From: Bacteroidales bacterium
Lineage (GTDB): Bacteria; Bacteroidota; Bacteroidia; Bacteroidales; B18-G4
Length of the DNA stretch: 8,609 nucleotides
Reading direction: 5' to 3'
NCBI GenBank assembly: GCA_023145125.1
Contig: JAGLEK010000594.1
Coordinates: 1-8,609, forward strand
The notes beneath the pieces are model-generated. The model did no database searches. It saw only the letters and a list, made by a program, of their open reading frames with translations, and was not told the DNA's origin. The translations under genes were made by a program, and so were the position numbers. Below are positions 1-7,168 of this stretch, in pieces. Within the stretch, counting starts at the first letter, position 1; every line of letters starts with the position of its first letter.

Positions 1-1148
1 TCAAGGGTTTCAGATGAAAGGCTGTTGAAGTCGTCACCAACCAGCAACAGGAGAACATCTCCGGCATTAAGCCTCACCGCACCGATCTTGCCACTGACCT
101 TTTCACCGTTTCTATGGATAGCAATAATGGCTGCATCATATTTTCCCCTGAAGTTGGTTTCCTTTACTGTTTTTGAGATCAGTGTAGAATTATGTGAGAT
201 CACTATTTCCAGGACTTCGGTGTGTGGTTTTTTCACAAACATGCCAACCTGCGAAAGTTGCAGCCCGGAATTAGCATCGATCATCTCTACGATAGTCTGG
301 GTATCTCCTGCAAAGAGAAGCGTATCTCCATCCAAAATCAATGTTGCCGGTGATACCGGCCTGATCACCTCCGACCCCCTGATGATCTCAGCCAGAAACA
401 AACCCTTCAGGTTACGAAGGCCTGCCTCAACAACACTCTTTCCTACAATATCGGATCCCTTCCTGACAATAACCTCCACCATATACTCCCTCGACTTGGT
501 AGAAAAGTCGTCCATGGCATCCTTCCTTACCGGAAGCAGCTTCTCAGCAAAAAAGATCAGGTAGATCATCCCGATAAATATCATCGGCACCCCCACGATG
601 GAGAAGTCAAACAGCCCCAGGGATTTAAATTCGGGAAATACTGTCTGATCCTCAACCAATCCATTTACGATAAGGTTGGTAGAAGTCCCTATCAGGGTGG
701 CACAGCCGCCAAGAATGGCCGCATACGACAGTGGGATCAGCAGTTTGGATACGGGAATATTGTTTTTTTTGCCCCAGCGATAGAGGTAGGGCATCATAAT
801 GGCCACAAGAGGTGTATTGTTGAGAAAAGCAGAGAAACCGCCTACCAGGATGCTCATCCGCCACATAAAGCCTTTGTAAGATCTGGATTTTCTGAACATT
901 TTGTCGAAAAGAATGGCAACCACCGAGGTCTTTCGGATCATATCGCCAATAATCAGCAACAACAGGATGATGGCGATCTGCTCATTCGCAAAACCCAGCA
1001 TGATCTCTTTTGGAGTGAGAATACCGAACAGCCCTAAAACAATTACCCCCGTGGCAAAGGTAAAACCCGGCCCCATGATCCCACGATACAGGGTTACAAT
1101 GATGAAAAGGAGTACAATAAGGACAAGAATGGTGTCAAAATAGTTCAT
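1..1148 (-). CDS. SLC13-type (DASS) anion permease with RCK_C domains, partial; probable sulfate importer
   Basis: This is an inner-membrane anion:sodium symporter of the SLC13/DASS type; 382 codons are visible and the C-terminal part lies beyond the left edge. The protein begins MNYFDTILVLIV. Hydrophobic segments lie near residues 5-20, 31-44, 57-70, 97-120, 137-157 and 183-201. The family's hairpin motifs are seen as LNNTP (109-113) and GTSTNL (154-159), where sodium and anion are bound in known members. Two soluble RCK_C (TrkA_C) domains follow at about 222-290 and 310-372, each ending in a GD-LLL-type strand; the second permease half should come next. The ATG at 1148 is the first Met ahead of the first membrane segment. 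The gene diverges from cysC across 98 bases, and SLC13 permeases commonly sit beside cysCDN in Bacteroidota, so sulfate is the favoured substrate. A dicarboxylate or other anion cannot be excluded from sequence alone. Confidence 0.88.
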   Translation of the reverse strand, partial: MNYFDTILVLIVLLFIIVTLYRGIMGPGFTFATGVIVLGLFGILTPKEIMLGFANEQIAIILLLLIIGDMIRKTSVVAILFDKMFRKSRSYKGFMWRMSILVGGFSAFLNNTPLVAIMMPYLYRWGKKNNIPVSKLLIPLSYAAILGGCATLIGTSTNLIVNGLVEDQTVFPEFKSLGLFDFSIVGVPMIFIGMIYLIFFAEKLLPVRKDAMDDFSTKSREYMVEVIVRKGSDIVGKSVVEAGLRNLKGLFLAEIIRGSEVIRPVSPATLILDGDTLLFAGDTQTIVEMIDANSGLQLSQVGMFVKKPHTEVLEIVISHNSTLISKTVKETNFRGKYDAAIIAIHRNGEKVSGKIGAVRLNAGDVLLLLVGDDFNSLSSETL

Positions 1149-1212
1149 AACCTGGCATTTCAAATTGGCTTCACAGGGCTTGTACCGGCTTTTATTATTG
1201 GGAAGTTTCTAT

Positions 1213-1220
1213 TACTTTTG
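1213..1220 (+). promoter_or_regulatory. Bacteroidota-type -7 promoter element for cysC operon
   Basis: TACTTTTG matches the Bacteroidota primary sigma factor -7 consensus TAnnTTTG exactly and is followed by C, as is common. It ends 26 bases before the cysC ATG, which implies a leader of roughly 20 bases. No good TTTG -33 element is found 19-21 bases upstream, where the sequence is a T-run without G, so the call rests on the -7 box and its position. Confidence 0.5.
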
Positions 1221-1246
1221 CAGAAATTTCCAGTGCATACAAATAT

Positions 1247-1867
1247 ATGGAAAAAGCAGATAAACATATTTATCCTGTATTTAATAAGATTCTTAAACGC
1301 TCAGATAAAGAAATACTCCTGAATCAAAAAGGGAAAGTGATCTGGCTTAGCGGATTATCAGGATCGGGGAAAACGACCATTGCCAAAGGGCTTGAAAAGG
1401 CACTCCACCAGAGAGGCTTTATATGTCAGGTACTGGATGGAGACAATATCCGCTCCGGGATCAATAACAACCTGGGTTTTTCCCTCGAAGACAGGCTGGA
1501 AAATATCAGGAGGATCTCAGAGGTCTCCAAGTTATTCATTAACTGTGGCATTATCACCATTAATAGTTTTATCAGCCCTACCGATAAGATAAGGGCCCTG
1601 GCAAAAGATATCATTGGCGCCGAAAACTTTATAGGTGTGTTTATCAATGCTCCGGTATCGGTATGTGAGCAAAGGGATGTGAAAGGCCTGTATAAAAAGG
1701 CCAGGGCCGGAGAGATCAAGAACTTTACAGGTGTAGATACCGTATTTGAACCTATGGAAAATGCGGAAGTGGAAGTCAGGACCAACAAGATGAGCGCTGC
1801 TGATGCTGTTGAAAAGATCATGCATTATGTTCTGCCATATATTTCCATGCAGGACAATAAGGAATAG
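1247..1867 (+). CDS. cysC: Adenylyl-sulfate (APS) kinase
   Basis: CysC phosphorylates the 3'-hydroxyl of adenosine 5'-phosphosulfate with ATP to make PAPS, the donor for sulfotransferases and for PAPS reductase. The 206 residues match the family length. The P-loop GLSGSGKT is at residues 36-43, DGDNIRSG (64-71) and NLGFSLEDR (75-83) follow, and the FISP motif with the conserved serine is at 108-111. The lid region GLYKKARAGEIKNFTGVD (147-164) is typical of APS kinases. The ATG at 1247 leaves an N-terminal extension of about 30 residues before the kinase core, which is usual. The gene opens the operon, and its stop is three bases before the cysD start, so the two are almost certainly co-transcribed and translationally coupled. 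No key residue appears to be missing. Confidence 0.96.
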   Translation: MEKADKHIYPVFNKILKRSDKEILLNQKGKVIWLSGLSGSGKTTIAKGLEKALHQRGFICQVLDGDNIRSGINNNLGFSLEDRLENIRRISEVSKLFINCGIITINSFISPTDKIRALAKDIIGAENFIGVFINAPVSVCEQRDVKGLYKKARAGEIKNFTGVDTVFEPMENAEVEVRTNKMSAADAVEKIMHYVLPYISMQDNKE

Positions 1868-1870
1868 ACT

Positions 1871-2785
1871 ATGGAACAGATAAAGAAATATAACCTGAAC
1901 CATTTGAGGGAACTCGAAGCGGAATCAATATACGTGTTGAGGGAAGTGGCTGCACAGTTTGAAAACCCTGCATTGCTTTTTTCCGGGGGTAAGGATTCCA
2001 TTATTCTTGTTCACCTCTCAGTGAAGGCATTCTGGCCTGCCAGAATTCCTTTTCCGTTGGTACATATAGATACAGGCCACAACTTTGAAGAAACCATTGT
2101 TTTTCGTGATGAGCTTACCAAAAAGATCGGTGCGCAGCTGATCGTTGGCTCTGTACAGGAAAGTATCGATGAAGGCAAAGCGGTGGAAGAAACCGGTTAC
2201 AATGCAAGCCGGAACCTGCTTCAGACCACAACCCTTCTGGATACCATTGAAAAGAATAAGTTTGATGCAGCCATCGGTGGCGGCCGCCGTGATGAAGAAA
2301 AGGCCAGGGCAAAAGAACGGTTTTTCTCCCATCGTGACGAATTCGGGCAGTGGGATCCGAAAAACCAACGGCCGGAACTCTGGAACATCTTCAATGGTAA
2401 GAAAAACATGGGCGAGAATTTTCGTGTGTTCCCCATCAGCAACTGGACGGAGATGGATGTGTGGCAGTATATCTACATGGAAAATATTGACATTCCCGAC
2501 CTTTATTATACCCATGTACGGGAAGTTTTTAAACGCGACGGGGTTTGGCTGGCCAATGCCCCTTTCATGACCAGAAAACCTTCAGAAAAGGTTGAGCGGT
2601 TAAGGGTCAGGTGCAGAACCATTGGTGATATTTCATGTACGGGGCTTACAGAATCAATGGCAGACTCACTGGAAGAGATCATTCAGGAAATTGCTGCAAC
2701 AAGGATCACAGAGCGTGGAGGAAGAGCAGATGACAAGCGCTCGGATGCAGCCATGGAGGATCGTAAAAAAGAAGGATATTTTTAG
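1871..2785 (+). CDS. cysD: Sulfate adenylyltransferase subunit 2
   Basis: CysD is the catalytic subunit of the heteromeric ATP sulfurylase. It transfers AMP from ATP to sulfate, giving APS and pyrophosphate, and is driven by GTP hydrolysis in CysN. The 304 residues are close to the usual length of about 300. The PP-loop ATP-binding motif SGGKDS is at residues 38-43, HIDTGHNFEET at 65-75, and the GGGRRDEEKARAKERFFS block with its conserved basic residues begins near 136. The protein ends in the family-typical tail RKKEGYF. The start follows the cysC stop by three bases. The related PAPS reductase (CysH) shares the PP-loop fold, but the RRDEEKARAKERFFS block and the CysN partner identify this as CysD. 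Confidence 0.97.
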   Translation: MEQIKKYNLNHLRELEAESIYVLREVAAQFENPALLFSGGKDSIILVHLSVKAFWPARIPFPLVHIDTGHNFEETIVFRDELTKKIGAQLIVGSVQESIDEGKAVEETGYNASRNLLQTTTLLDTIEKNKFDAAIGGGRRDEEKARAKERFFSHRDEFGQWDPKNQRPELWNIFNGKKNMGENFRVFPISNWTEMDVWQYIYMENIDIPDLYYTHVREVFKRDGVWLANAPFMTRKPSEKVERLRVRCRTIGDISCTGLTESMADSLEEIIQEIAATRITERGGRADDKRSDAAMEDRKKEGYF

Positions 2786-2820
2786 TAAGAGGCTGTAAAA
2801 TTATTGCAAACATTAGCATT

Positions 2821-4104
2821 ATGATGCAAGAAGAAGAATTCTCAAGCAAGGCATATCTCGACATGGAACTATTGCGCTTCACCACCGCTGGTAGTGTTGA
2901 TGATGGCAAAAGCACTTTGATAGGGCGCTTGCTATATGATAGCAAATCCATATTTGAAGACCAGTTGGAGGCCGTAAAACGGGCATCCATCAAAAAAGGC
3001 AATGAAACGGTCGACCTTTCGCTCCTTACCGATGGCCTGAGGGCTGAAAGAGAGCAGGGAATCACAATCGATGTGGCATATCGTTATTTTGCAACCCCCA
3101 AAAGGAAATTCATCATTGCCGATACTCCGGGACATGTTCAATATACACGAAACATGGTTACCGGCGCTTCAACAGCCAATGCCGCCATCATTCTCATCGA
3201 TGCCCGAAACGGGGTTACGGAACAAACACACAGGCATACTTTTATCGCTTCTCTTCTCATGATACCCCATATTGTGGTTTGTGTTAATAAAATGGACCTG
3301 GTCGACTACACTGAGGAAGCTTATGAAGAGATCAAGAATAACTTTAGTGACTTTGCGGCGAAACTTGCAGTAAAAGATGTCCGTTTTGTACCTATCAGTG
3401 CCCTAAAGGGTGATAATGTGGTTGAAAAATCAAAAAAAATGCCCTGGTACCATGGTGGAACTCTGCGATATATACTGGAGAATATCCACATTGGCAGCGA
3501 CCACAATCATATCGACGCCAGATTTCCGATTCAGTATGTTGTGAGGCCACAACGTGATGAATTTCATGATTTCAGGGGCTATGCCGGCAGGGTAGCCGGT
3601 GGTGTATTCAGGATTGGCGAACGGGTTAAGGTATTGCCTTCAGGTTTTACTTCCAAAGTTAAATCCATTATAAGCCATACAAAGGAATTAAAGGAAGCTT
3701 TCCCTCCTATGTCAGTGATCATTACCCTGGAAGACGATATTGACATCAGCCGTGGTGACATGATAGTAAAAGAAAATAACGGACCAAAGATTGGCCAGGA
3801 TCTCGATATTATGATGTGCTGGATGAGCGAAAAACCTATGATGCTCAATGGAAAGTATGCCATCAAGCATACCACTGCTGATGCGCGCTGCCTGATAAAA
3901 GATGTGAAATATAAGGTGAATGTAAATACCCTCGAAAAAGTGACTGATGATAAGAGCATTGGCCTGAATGAGATTGCAAGGGTTTCCATCCGGACAACTA
4001 AGCCACTGTTTTATGACTCTTACAGGCAGAACAGGAAAACCGGGGCGATCATTCTCATTGATGAAGCCACAAATACTACTGTTGGTGCAGGTATGATCGT
4101 TTAG
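2821..4104 (+). CDS. cysN: Sulfate adenylyltransferase subunit 1 (GTPase)
   Basis: CysN is the EF-Tu-like GTPase subunit of ATP sulfurylase and couples GTP hydrolysis to APS formation by CysD. All five G motifs are visible: GSVDDGKS (G1, residues 24-31), REQGITIDVAYRYF (switch I/G2, 77-90), DTPGH (G3, 101-105), NKMD (G4, 156-159) and SALKG (G5, 193-197). Beta-barrel domains II and III follow to residue 427. There is no C-terminal APS kinase domain, so this is a stand-alone CysN and not a CysNC fusion, consistent with the separate cysC two genes upstream. It is shorter than the E. coli protein (about 475) but in line with Bacteroidota versions. Two tandem ATGs (2821 and 2824) make the start uncertain by one residue. 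It lies 35 bases after cysD. Confidence 0.96.
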   Translation: MMQEEEFSSKAYLDMELLRFTTAGSVDDGKSTLIGRLLYDSKSIFEDQLEAVKRASIKKGNETVDLSLLTDGLRAEREQGITIDVAYRYFATPKRKFIIADTPGHVQYTRNMVTGASTANAAIILIDARNGVTEQTHRHTFIASLLMIPHIVVCVNKMDLVDYTEEAYEEIKNNFSDFAAKLAVKDVRFVPISALKGDNVVEKSKKMPWYHGGTLRYILENIHIGSDHNHIDARFPIQYVVRPQRDEFHDFRGYAGRVAGGVFRIGERVKVLPSGFTSKVKSIISHTKELKEAFPPMSVIITLEDDIDISRGDMIVKENNGPKIGQDLDIMMCWMSEKPMMLNGKYAIKHTTADARCLIKDVKYKVNVNTLEKVTDDKSIGLNEIARVSIRTTKPLFYDSYRQNRKTGAIILIDEATNTTVGAGMIV

Positions 4105-4120
4105 GACAGAAATTAATTTT

Positions 4121-4699
4121 ATGGAAAAAGAATATTTCTCACACGAAAGCGCCATCATAGATAACGGTGCACGTATTGGCAGGGGAACAAAAATCTGGCA
4201 TTTTTGCCATGTTATGGGAAAAAGTGTTCTGGGTGAGCATTGCAACCTTGGACAGAATGTATTTGTTGCTGATGAAGTTGTATTGGGAAATAATGTGAAG
4301 GTACAGAATAATGTTTCTATCTATTCAGGGGTGGTCTGTGAAGACGATGTGTTCCTTGGCCCCTCAATGGTTTTTACCAACATTAAGAATCCAAGAAGTG
4401 CTGTGGTGAGAAAAGGGGAATACGCAAAGACCCTGGTAAAAAAAGGTGCATCGATAGGGGCAAATGCAACCATTATCTGTGGAAATGATATTGGACGCTT
4501 TTCCTTTATTGCTGCCGGCTCGGTCATTACCAGGGAGGTGCCTGATTATGCCCTTATGATCGGATGTCCTGCTCAACATAAAGGATGGATGAGTGAGTAC
4601 GGACACAGGCTTGAATTTGATGACAGGGGAATGGCGGTTTGCCCCGAAAGCGGTGAGCGATACGAATTGAAAAACAGTAAGGTTAAAAAAGTAAAATAA
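4121..4699 (+). CDS. wlbB: WlbB/WbpD-type UDP-amino-sugar uronate N-acetyltransferase (left-handed beta-helix)
   Basis: The best match is the WlbB/WbpD group, which uses acetyl-CoA to acetylate the 3-amino group of UDP-2-acetamido-3-amino-2,3-dideoxyglucuronate. The product UDP-GlcNAc(3NAc)A is a precursor of O-antigen and other surface-glycan sugars. Hexapeptide-repeat turns of a left-handed beta-helix fill about residues 8-150, with the family block KIWHFCHV at 24-31, a protruding loop near 84-105 and the end-cap GSVITREVPDYALMIGCPA at 133-151. The tail GWMSEYGHRLEF and CPESGERY (155-181) is typical of this subgroup. The gene starts 16 bases after cysN and ends eight bases before the wlbA-type dehydrogenase, whose product lies earlier in the same pathway. 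Hexapeptide acyltransferases with other sugar-nucleotide substrates resemble it, so the exact substrate is inferred. Confidence 0.86.
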   Translation: MEKEYFSHESAIIDNGARIGRGTKIWHFCHVMGKSVLGEHCNLGQNVFVADEVVLGNNVKVQNNVSIYSGVVCEDDVFLGPSMVFTNIKNPRSAVVRKGEYAKTLVKKGASIGANATIICGNDIGRFSFIAAGSVITREVPDYALMIGCPAQHKGWMSEYGHRLEFDDRGMAVCPESGERYELKNSKVKKVK

Positions 4700-4707
4700 A
4701 CAAAACC

Positions 4708-5676
4708 ATGGTCCAACAGGATGGAATTCACAATTTTGCATTGATCGGGGCTGCCGGCTATATCGCCCCCCGTCATATGCGTGCGATGAAAGATACCGGC
4801 AACAACCTTGTTGCGGCATTGGATAAGTTCGACAGTGTGGGGATCATAGACAGCTTTTTCCCTGAGTCAGCATTCTTTACCGAAACAGAACGCTTCGACA
4901 GGCATATGGACAAATTGCGCAGAAAAGGCGAACAAAAGATCGATTATGTATCGATATGCTCACCCAACTATCTGCATGATGCACATATCCGCCTGGCCCT
5001 CAGGAATGAGGCCAATGCCATTTGTGAAAAGCCGATAGTGCTTAATCCATGGAATGTTGATGCTCTGTCGGAGATAGAAAAGGAATCGGGTAAGAAGATA
5101 TATACCATCCTTCAGCTCCGCCTGCACCCATCCATCATAAAGCTGAAAGAGCAGGTTGAGAAGGGCCCCAAGGATAAGATATATGACCTTGACCTGACTT
5201 ATATTACGAGCCGGGGCCGATGGTATTTTATCTCCTGGAAAGGCGATGTACATAAATCGGGTGGTGTGGCAACAAATATCGGTGTGCACTTTTTTGATAT
5301 GCTTACATGGATATTTGGTGATATCAAGAAGAATACGGTGCATGTTTCAAATGAAGACACTGCCGCCGGATTCCTGGAACTTGATAAAGCCAGGGTGCGA
5401 TGGTACCTTAGCCTCCGGAAGGAAACGATACCGGAAGAGGCCGGAAATAATGGAATGGCTACTTTCAGGTCGATCACAATAGAGGGGAAGGAGATCGAGT
5501 TCAGCGGAGGGTTCACTGATCTGCATACCGAAAGCTATAAAGATATTTTAAACGGAAAGGGCTTTGGGATCCATGAAGCCAGGAAAAGCATTGAGATCGT
5601 TCATAATATCAGAACATCTTCCCCGGTGGGATTAAAAGGTGATTATCACCCCATCCTGAAAGGTATGAAGTTTTAA
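4708..5676 (+). CDS. wlbA: Gfo/Idh/MocA oxidoreductase, WlbA/WbpB-type UDP-GlcNAcA 3-dehydrogenase
   Basis: This is an NAD-dependent dehydrogenase of the Gfo/Idh/MocA family. WlbA/WbpB oxidises the C3 hydroxyl of UDP-N-acetylglucosaminuronate to a 3-keto sugar, which an aminotransferase then converts to the 3-amino sugar acetylated by WlbB. The Rossmann motif is seen as LIGAAGYIAPRHM (residues 12-24). CSPNYLH is at 84-90, the family EKP motif with its conserved Lys is at 107-109, LQLRLHP at 135-141, and the conserved His in NIGVHFFDML at 190-199. The GAAGYIAPRHM and LQLRLHP blocks are what point to WlbA rather than to the wider family. The 322 residues fit. The ATG at 4708 begins eight bases after the wlbB stop. 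The partner aminotransferase (WlbC/WbpE) and UDP-GlcNAc 6-dehydrogenase (WbpA) are not in this window. Confidence 0.87.
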   Translation: MVQQDGIHNFALIGAAGYIAPRHMRAMKDTGNNLVAALDKFDSVGIIDSFFPESAFFTETERFDRHMDKLRRKGEQKIDYVSICSPNYLHDAHIRLALRNEANAICEKPIVLNPWNVDALSEIEKESGKKIYTILQLRLHPSIIKLKEQVEKGPKDKIYDLDLTYITSRGRWYFISWKGDVHKSGGVATNIGVHFFDMLTWIFGDIKKNTVHVSNEDTAAGFLELDKARVRWYLSLRKETIPEEAGNNGMATFRSITIEGKEIEFSGGFTDLHTESYKDILNGKGFGIHEARKSIEIVHNIRTSSPVGLKGDYHPILKGMKF

Positions 5677-5711
5677 CATCCTAATTCACAAGTGTAAGGC
5701 GGCCCTCATAT

Positions 5712-6230
5712 ATGCAAAGACTTTCATCTCCAGATAAAAAATGGTATGCCATATATACCAGGTCCAGGACTGAGAAACAAACACACGAATTGCTTCTCAG
5801 GTCAGGGATAGAGGCATATCTACCCCTGCAGAAAATACTGAAACAATGGAGTGATCGTAAGAAATGGGTAGAAGAGCCCCTGTTCAGATCCTACCTTTTT
5901 GTGCATATCATCCCGGCAGAATATTATGATGTGCTGAATATAACGGGGGCAGTGAGGTATATCACCTTTGAGGGTAAAGCTGTTGAGATCCCCCCCCAAC
6001 AGATAGAAGCAGTACGCCGGTTTGTCGATACCGGGCAGGAACTCCCTGATGTTGAACTGGATCTGTCTCCGGGTACTATGGTTAACATCATTGCCGGCCC
6101 TATGAAGGGTATTCAGGGAGAGCTTTTGGAGATCATGGGCAAGAAAAAGGTCAAGATAGAGATCGATGGTTTGGGGCAGGCGGTGTATCTTGAACTACCG
6201 GCATCACACATTAAGGGTGTTAGGTGTTAA
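5712..6230 (+). CDS. UpxY-type transcription antiterminator (NusG paralog)
   Basis: This is a specialised NusG/RfaH-family elongation factor. It has an NGN domain (about residues 10-106, starting WYAIYTRSRTEKQ) that binds RNA polymerase and a KOW domain (about 118-170, with SPGTMVNIIAGPMKGIQGEL). The short length of 172 and the W-x-(A/V)-x-Y-T-x-S-R-x-EK opening match the UpxY proteins of Bacteroidota, which promote read-through of their own long capsule or exopolysaccharide operons. It is not the housekeeping NusG, which normally lies beside secE and rplK. UpxY genes usually come first in the operon they control. Here the gene is last, 35 bases after the wlbA-type gene and followed by 260 non-coding bases, so its target may be another locus. 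A run of eight C at 5990-5997 lies in the coding sequence. The ATG at 5712 is the only Met ahead of the NGN start. Confidence 0.9.
   Translation: MQRLSSPDKKWYAIYTRSRTEKQTHELLLRSGIEAYLPLQKILKQWSDRKKWVEEPLFRSYLFVHIIPAEYYDVLNITGAVRYITFEGKAVEIPPQQIEAVRRFVDTGQELPDVELDLSPGTMVNIIAGPMKGIQGELLEIMGKKKVKIEIDGLGQAVYLELPASHIKGVRC
5990..5997 (+). repeat. C8 homopolymer tract inside the upxY-type gene
   Basis: Eight consecutive C residues span the ATC-CCC-CCC-CAA codons for residues 93-96 of the antiterminator. Gain or loss of one base would shift the frame within the NGN domain and remove the KOW domain. Tracts of this length can slip during replication, but whether this one varies cannot be told from one sequence. 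Confidence 0.6.
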
Positions 6231-6270
6231 GTTGACTTCTTCAACAGTGTACGCCGAAGCTTGTGGCGTA
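6231..6270 (+). other. Two small inverted repeats directly after the upxY stop
   Basis: GTTGA at 6231-6235 pairs with TCAAC at 6241-6245 across a five-base loop. TACGCC at 6250-6255 pairs with GGCGTA at 6265-6270 across a nine-base loop that contains the palindrome AAGCTT. They begin at the base after the stop codon and could act as a transcript end or processing structure. No T-tract follows, only pyrimidine-rich sequence, so this is not a textbook intrinsic terminator. The second hairpin could also be a copy of a dispersed intergenic repeat. The rest of the gap to 6490 is AT-rich, with no open frame or RNA gene that I recognise. Confidence 0.35.
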
Positions 6271-6490
6271 GGCATATCATCTATCTCCTTCTTCACTAAA
6301 ATCAATCAATAATTCTCTTCCATTACTATACCCGGCATTATTGTGCTTAGGTAATTTCAAAAGTAAAAACCCCATCATATTCCAACCACCATAATTATAT
6401 TTTTCTTATCTTTACTTTCGACCACTAAAACCATCTTCCCCGGATCTTAAGAATATTTGTCCAATACATTGGCTAACTTAATTTATTACA

Positions 6491-7165
6491 ATGAAAAAAG
6501 CAGTTACTATTCTTTTTGTTTTGGTTTTTATGTGTGGAGGATTTATGCAGGCACAGGTCGTGAAAAGCATTAGCCTGAATTCGGGCATGGTCTGGTCTAC
6601 ACAAAAGTTTGATTATAAGGATATTAATTATGATTTGCCCAATGAATACCTGACAGGCTTCCATATAGGTTTTGCTGTAGAATTTCTTCAGCATGAGTAT
6701 TTTAGCATTCTGACAGAAATTGGGTATACACAAAAAGGGTTTAAGCTGGAAGTAGATATAACTACTCCTGATTTTCCTGAAGGCGGCCTGGGTACGATGG
6801 AGATAAAATATTCATATAAATATACATACCTGAGTCCAATGTTTAAGGTGCGGAAAGAATTTAGAGGGTTTATTCCCTATGTTTTTATCGGCCCAAGGTT
6901 GGATTATCTCCTGGAGTATCCTACTGATGAATTCTCTGAAGAATCTGCCAAGTATTTCAATGATTTCATCTTTGGGATGACTTACGGCCTGGGTCTTGAA
7001 TATATGTTCGGTTCTTTTGGCGTCGGGCTGATCTTTCAGAATCAATATGATTTTACACTTGCTTATCACCATGAGCTGGAAGAAGGATATGATAGCGGAG
7101 TGGACATAAAAAACAATGCTTTCATTCTCGACTTAGGGGTGAAATTTTATTTCGGAAAGGAGTAG
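6491..7165 (+). CDS. Outer-membrane beta-barrel protein, PorT/OMP_b-brl type
   Basis: This is a secreted protein predicted to form a small barrel in the outer membrane. A signal peptide fills residues 1-22: MKK, then a hydrophobic core (4-18), and a likely signal peptidase I site after QAQ. The mature part of about 200 residues alternates polar and aromatic or hydrophobic residues in beta-strand fashion. Typical strands are FHIGFAVEFLQHEYFSILTEIGYTQ, with TYLSPMFKVRK and YVFIGPRLDYLL further on, then GMTYGLGLEYMFGSFGVGLIFQNQYD. The final strand is FILDLGVKFYF near the C-terminus. This pattern fits the OMP_b-brl/PorT-like families, which are abundant and mostly uncharacterised in Bacteroidota. 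Cys15 lies in the signal peptide but is preceded by Met, so a lipobox is unlikely. It stands apart from its neighbours (260 bases upstream, convergent with the thioesterase downstream). No specific ligand or partner can be assigned. Confidence 0.8.
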   Translation: MKKAVTILFVLVFMCGGFMQAQVVKSISLNSGMVWSTQKFDYKDINYDLPNEYLTGFHIGFAVEFLQHEYFSILTEIGYTQKGFKLEVDITTPDFPEGGLGTMEIKYSYKYTYLSPMFKVRKEFRGFIPYVFIGPRLDYLLEYPTDEFSEESAKYFNDFIFGMTYGLGLEYMFGSFGVGLIFQNQYDFTLAYHHELEEGYDSGVDIKNNAFILDLGVKFYFGKE

Positions 7166-7168
7166 AAT

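Noticed and set aside
154..176. Reading the permease as frameshifted because its frame is covered by several antisense open frames
   Set aside because: Translating bases 1148 to 3 gives 382 uninterrupted codons with the permease and both RCK_C domains in order.
25..564. Plus-strand open frame of 179 codons opposite the permease
   Set aside because: It is antisense to the permease's RCK_C domains, which have clear family features, and its own translation is serine/threonine-rich with no domain.
763..770. T8 run (A8 on the coding strand) in the permease gene as a phase-variation tract
   Set aside because: It encodes Lys-Lys in a cytoplasmic loop, the frame is intact on both sides, and A-runs of this length are expected by chance in such DNA.
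2018..2515. Minus-strand open frame of 165 codons opposite cysD
   Set aside because: It is a shadow of cysD, whose PP-loop and conserved blocks are intact, and it shows no family motif.
3432..3439. A8 run in cysN as a possible ribosomal frameshift site
   Set aside because: The frame continues intact into conserved CysN domains and no alternative product or stimulatory structure is apparent.
6407..6420. Possible promoter boxes TATCTTTA and TACTTTCG upstream of the barrel gene
   Set aside because: Each has one mismatch to TAnnTTTG at a key base and neither has a -33 element at the right distance, so no promoter is called there.
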